A stretch of DNA of 64,000 nucleotides from Heterocephalus glaber (lineage: Eukaryota; Chordata; Mammalia; Rodentia; Bathyergidae): contig NW_004624741.1 of assembly GCF_000247695.1 (NCBI RefSeq), positions 33,986,664-34,050,663 on the forward strand. The letters run 5' to 3'. The position numbers and the translations under genes are program-made. The notes beneath the pieces are model-generated. The model searched no databases and was not told where the DNA came from. It worked only from the letters and a program-made list of their open reading frames with translations. Shown in pieces: positions 58,924 through 64,000 of this stretch. Numbering within the stretch: the first letter of the stretch is position 1; each line of letters opens with the position of its first letter.

Positions 58924-60757
58924 TCTATTGGAAATTTAATTAGTCTCAATGGTGTTGCCAAAGAATCCTGGCCAATTATGGGCTGGAGGAAACATGGGCT
59001 CCTTGGATCTGGGATCCCCAAGTCCTAAGAGCTCATCAGAATTGTGACACACATGTGTCCCTGCTGAATAGTCAGCAGACTCACAGGTTTTTCAGAAGCA
59101 GAGCATCATGCATGGTCTGCACTGGAGTCTCACTGAGAGGTCAGTTTGCATTTGGTCACTGAAGAAAGAACCAGGAGCAAGGATTTAACCAATAAATGTT
59201 GATCAAAAGCAACATTCATGTTAGTTTTATTAGACTCATTACCTCACTGCTCAGGTGAGTGTTTATATGTCAATTTATATATTTCTATTAACATGAGTAT
59301 TGGACAAGTTACATACAAGCACCTGTGAAATACTTCGAAATCTTAAACTACTGTAACTATATCAGCCCCATATGACGTATGTGTGGTGATAGGATACATA
59401 GATTGTTTCTGATTCTAGTGTTTATTAGTGGTAATTAGTTCTTTAAATGCTGTCCCAGGATCTGTTTATATATGGCCCAGGTCAAAAGATAAAAATCATT
59501 CTGATGGAAAATTATGTTGGAATTGAGCACCAGGCCATGTGAATTTAAGTTGGATTTAAAAAGATAACTAAGATTTCTATAAAGAAATGAAATTTAGGAG
59601 GACATTTCATTAAAATCAAATGACATAACCAAAAGCAGTCTCCAAATTAGTAAAAAGAAAATTTTGGATTTCTACTATGGCCATTATTATGAGCAAATTT
59701 TGATATTAGCTGGATTTCATAAGTTACTAGAATGATAAATCTGATCCTTTAGATATTTTATTATATTTCCACCAATTAATAATTTATGATGAATTAACAA
59801 CCACACTCACTCTGTTGTCCATTGAAATGTTGTGAAGCAAATAATTTTAAAGTGTCCCTGATGAAGAGAAGGATGAGTAGGGATACCTGCCTTCCTCTTC
59901 TAAGTAGGACCGAGATACATGATGAGGAATAGAAGTGAAATATAAATTAGCACATGGAAGCTGTAGAATTTGTTTCCACTGAGGGGGAAACACAGTCATC
60001 AGTGGGGATGTGGTGGCCAGGCTTCTGGCTTCCCTATTTGAGTTTGAAAAGAAAATTGAAAATAGTCACAAATGTTTATTTCAGTAACTCATACCATATC
60101 AGTACTATCAACTCAATTAGTGTCAGAGTTTATAGTCACATTGTGAGCTCAAAGATTTTCTCTTTATTAGGGTAAAAAGACTGCAAGCCTGGTGTCATTT
60201 AGTTCAAAGTCATTGTCAAAGAAGCTCAGGTTCATGCATTAGATCTGATAGGGTAAACTGAGGAGAGCATCAGCCACAAAAGAGTTGCATCACAGTCATT
60301 CTGCAGGCCAGGAACTAGAGAATGAGGATTATATGAGGGATTTCAAAGCCTGAGTTCCATTACAGAAGCTCTCATAGACAATGCCTAGGATAGCAACAGA
60401 AACCTGAAGCAAATGGGAAAAAACAGGTTTCCAGAAGAATTAGAAAATCCATTTTAAATGTACTGAATAAGTGAATGATTGCTAAGAATTAATTTTAGTG
60501 TAAATATTTTATTGCATTAATCTCTCATACTATGAAACAAGACATAAGATAATTATCAGGAATTTGGAAAAGGAACTAGAAATAGAAATATGCACATTGA
60601 CAGGATTTCAAGATACTTTATTTCATCCTCTTATTTTCTCCTGATTTCCTGGTTACAATCCACACTGTAACTTTTATGAGCTCTCTACATTCTGCTTGGA
60701 GCAGCCTCTGCTCACTTTAACCTCTGACTCTGCAGAGACCACACAAGGTGGGCAGAC
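58924..60757 (+). repeat. OR14 unit U4, 5' flank
   Basis: Matches 17020-18894 of U1 most closely, with the same structure and without the 0.9-1.1 kb and the L1 found in U2 and U3. No coding frame. Confidence 0.75.
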
Positions 60758-61670
60758 ATGGACAACCTCACTGTCTTCACAGTATCCCTCCTCATGGATG
60801 TTGTGGGCTCCTGGGAGCTCCAGGTTCTGCAAAGTGTGCTGTTCTTAGTGATTTATCTGGGAGCACTAACAGGGAATCTTGTGACTGTCACTGTCATCAT
60901 AGGAGACACACATCTGCACTCTCCTTTGTACTATTTTATAAGAATTGTGTCTCTCCAAGACCTTGGCAGCATCTTCATTGTTGTTCCCAGAGCCTTAGTG
61001 AATTCCATTACAGGCAGAAATATGAACTCCCTGACAGAGTGTGCAGCACAGATTTTTCTGTTTTCATTTTTTGGAGCTGTCAAATTTGCCTTCCTGGTGG
61101 TCATGTCCTATGCCTACTACCTGGCTATTTACCACCCTTTCACTATGGGGTCATTATCACCCTAATTCTGCTCCCAGGCTGCAGCTTATTCCTGGGCCTC
61201 TGTTCTGGTCTACTCTGCTATTCACACAGGATATATTATATCATTATATGTATATTCAGGCTTCCCTTCTCCAAGAGCAATTTGATCCAGTAATATTTCT
61301 GTGGTGTACCTCAAATTCTGAGGATTTCAACTTCAGATGTTCACTTATCTGAATTTGTACTCCTTACTGTAAGTGTTTGCCTTTCTCAGTATGTTTTGCC
61401 TTTATGTTCATATCATATGTTAATATATTTTCATATGGAAGCCCATAACAAAGCCCTATCCACCTGTACCCTGCAGCTGGCCATTCTCCTTTTGTTTCTC
61501 ATCACTGGGTTCATGATGCTCTTAGGTCCCATTGAAAATAAACCATCCCTCAAAAATCTACTGACTAGAATGTTCTACACCATGGTGCCCCCATTTGTGA
61601 GCCCCATCTTCTACTGTCTAAAGAACAAGAAAATCATTCCTACCCTGTGAAGAATGTTCGGTAGATTTTC
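60758..61670 (+). pseudogene. OR14-type olfactory receptor pseudogene, copy U4
   Basis: ATG 60758 opens MDNLTVFTVSLLMD; TM1 to TM3 read in one frame to YAYYLAIY (DRY lost). Compared with its sisters it has a 1-base deletion near 61137, a 2-base deletion near 61170, an AT-rich insertion of about 17 bases near 61230-61255, a TAA at 61291-61293 replacing the glutamine of QYFC, and a 20-base deletion near 61432 with a further 1-base loss. TM6 and TM7 are readable (STCTLQLAILLLF, PPFVSPIFYCL). A TGA ends the frame at 61648-61650 at exactly the position where U1 also has TGA. Confidence 0.9.
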
Positions 61671-63480
61671 TCTGTTTGAAATAAATGGTTTTCTTGACTA
61701 AAACAAACATCTCATCTCTCATTTAAAGTTGTTTAATTCATATTTGATGTATGTTCTTAAATTGGGATCTACACCTGTGAATTATCTCTTTCTAGTTGTC
61801 TGTATACTTCTGTTGTCTGTACTTCTTATGACTAAGTACAAATCTATGTCTCAAATACCTTGTGCAATTCTTGTGGGTCTTACATGTTTAACCTGAAATA
61901 CTACACATCTGGCATACTTTGGTAAAATGTTTTGAAAATAATTGAGTTCATTTTGAGCTAAAAGTAGCCAGGCACCATAAGGATCAGGGTATGTGTTATG
62001 TGTTCCACATTACCAGACACCTGTGCTGTGGGGATAACCTCAGGTGCTGGATCTGAAAACCTTGGAGAAGGACACTGAGGGGTCCCCTGAAAATACCCAG
62101 GTGTCTGCACTGTGCTCTTTCCACTCACTCTTCAACTCAGTCTGGGATAAATGGCAAGGTGATTAGACAGAGGAACAACTCAGGATTGAGAACAAGATGA
62201 GGCGATCAGCACTGAGATCCTTGCAGGCCCCTTTACTGCATCTGCAGAAACCCATTCCTCATTCATTGAAAATCAAGACACAACAAAAATGACTTTACAA
62301 AATACTATAACTTGGAAGTGTTTGGTTTCTCCCTGTAATCCAGATGAAATCATGCAGGCCATGTCCAATCCATTCAAAGTTGTGTACCATGAAAATCATG
62401 AATTGGAGTGAAGCATGGAGAAAGAAAGGTAACCGCTACTGAAATTTCCCTGGAGAGCAACAGATAATGCTGGTACTGTGGGGTGCATTTTTCTCATCAA
62501 ACAGCACATACAAATTGATTCACTCAAAATGGTATATATTATTTTTCTGCCTCTCAAGACCTAAATCTGAATCATGGTGGGTAAAATACAATAATAACAC
62601 TCATGTTTCTCATAACTAAGTCCCAAATTTCTGTCCTTTTCATCTAGAATCTTGGTCTGGAAATACCTCAGCATGAGGTGCTGGTGGCCATTTAGCCCCA
62701 CTCCAGTCCTGGAACAACAGGCACATCAGGCTCCCTGAGTCTCCATACTTATTGCTCCTCCCAGAATCAAGTGGTGTTTGGCACTATGGACCTCCTGTCA
62801 TCCAGAGCTCATGTCCTGGTGAAGGTCTGGATGTGGCTCACCCTCCTCTGATGCCTAAGGATCCTCAACTTTCAATCTTTCATCACTGAGGTTTATGTAT
62901 CTATTCTCCAGCTTTATCTAGGAATAGGTGAGGTTGAAAATTGTGTATTGTAAGGTACAAATCTTGATTTGATTTCTTCATTTATTGTGAAATATTTTCC
63001 CCAAACAATCTAACATGTCCACCTGTCATTCCAACATATATCTCTACCTGGGTCATCTGCATAACTGTTTTCAAAGAAAACAAAATAACTCTTTAAATCA
63101 TACATAAATAAGTGTCCTATAGAGGTACAGAGTTACAATTTCTGAACCTTTGAATATTTTTGTATGAGTTCATTTTTCCATATTGTTCATTTCTATCTAA
63201 ATTTACATGTAATAATTCTGTCCTGGTTTATTTTCCTGCAGATATTTGAATGAATAAATAGACTGATTTCTAATTTCTGTGCTTAATTGATAAGGTTATG
63301 AAACTCCAGTTCTTACTTGTTTTGACTTTACCTAGAACACATTATTTCATTAGGGAATTCATAAATTTTATAAGCATTTTTCTATATATTTTAGGTAATG
63401 TACTATTACCAGTTGGACTTTTTAAATTTCTTAAATCAAGACTTTTCTCTTGGTATTTTTTATTTCTAGAATATTTTATT
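61671..63480 (+). repeat. OR14 unit U4, 3' flank
   Basis: Homologous to the other 3' flanks. No coding frame. Confidence 0.7.
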
Positions 63481-64000
63481 TTTTGTAATTTTATGAGTTT
63501 AGTCATTGACAAATAACAATTGTATATATGCATAGGAAGCAGTGAGTGAGCTTCTTTTATATTATTCATACAGTGTGGAGAGTTTGAATGAGATGAGCTA
63601 AATGTATCACTCATTATCCTTATCATTTTGGATGTGAAACCTTTGAAATCTAATGTTTCTTAGTATTTGAAATACACATATTGCATTATTACTCTGGCCA
63701 CCCTTGCATGAAATGTGTCCCGAAGCTTGCTCTTTCTATTTAAATGAAATGAAATATACATTGATCAATATTATCTATAACTAATCAATCCCTCTACCTG
63801 GATCTGATAACATTAATTTTACCCTACATATCTATGAATTCAACATTGTTAGATTCCACATATAAGTGAATCATGGAGTATTTGTCTTTCTGAGACTGGG
63901 TGATTTCCATAGCAGAGTCCTCCAGAAGCAGCCATGTTGGTGTATAGGAAAGGACCTCTGCCATTTCACCTCATTACCTTTACACCTCATCTGGTGAGGG
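63481..64000 (-). mobile_element. Old L1 3' end, copy in U4, cut by window end
   Basis: Same position and orientation as at 21620 and 48100. The window ends inside it. Confidence 0.65.

Noticed and set aside
1..64000. CRISPR array, operon or other prokaryotic system
   Set aside because: No direct-repeat and spacer structure and no bacterial gene organisation; all evidence is mammalian.

Overview
The window is mammalian, most likely rodent, nuclear DNA. It contains remnants of vertebrate olfactory receptor (OR) genes, many LINE-1 (L1) fragments, short tRNA-derived SINEs of the rodent ID type, a rodent-type hAT remnant and endogenous retroviruses. I see no prokaryotic features. The species cannot be fixed from the sequence alone.

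Layout. 1-1125 holds an L1 fragment with an inverted 5' part. 3509-11569 is a complete but inactivated betaretrovirus-like (class II) provirus: two 411-bp LTRs, a lysine-tRNA-type primer site, broken gag, pro, pol and env, and a 6-bp target duplication. 13209-13984 (minus) is a 5'-truncated OR2L-like pseudogene. From about 14 kb to the end the window is mostly a segmental duplication array. Four copies (U1-U4) of an OR14-type unit, all on the plus strand, have receptor genes at 18.9, 34.6, 45.4 and 60.8 kb. The spacers between them come in two kinds: alpha (14.0-16.9 and 54.0-56.9 kb) and beta (28.6-31.6 and 39.6-42.2 kb).

Three of the four OR14 copies are plain pseudogenes. The copy at 45394-46308 is an uninterrupted 304-codon frame. 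Comparison with its sisters shows that about 30 codons between TM4 and extracellular loop 2 are read out of the ancestral frame, between two compensating deletions. All four copies have lost the arginine of the DRY motif. Shared insertions and a shared stop codon group U1 with U4 and U2 with U3.

The units have been modified since duplication by L1, SINE and LTR insertions with visible target duplications, by a deletion of about 6.8 kb in U2, by a local tandem duplication in U2, and by an old retroviral remnant in U3 (51.9-54.0 kb). An OR2L-like gene beside OR14 genes matches the composition of the mammalian OR cluster known from human 1q44. I found no new biochemical system. The most informative content is the history of this OR array and the state of the provirus.
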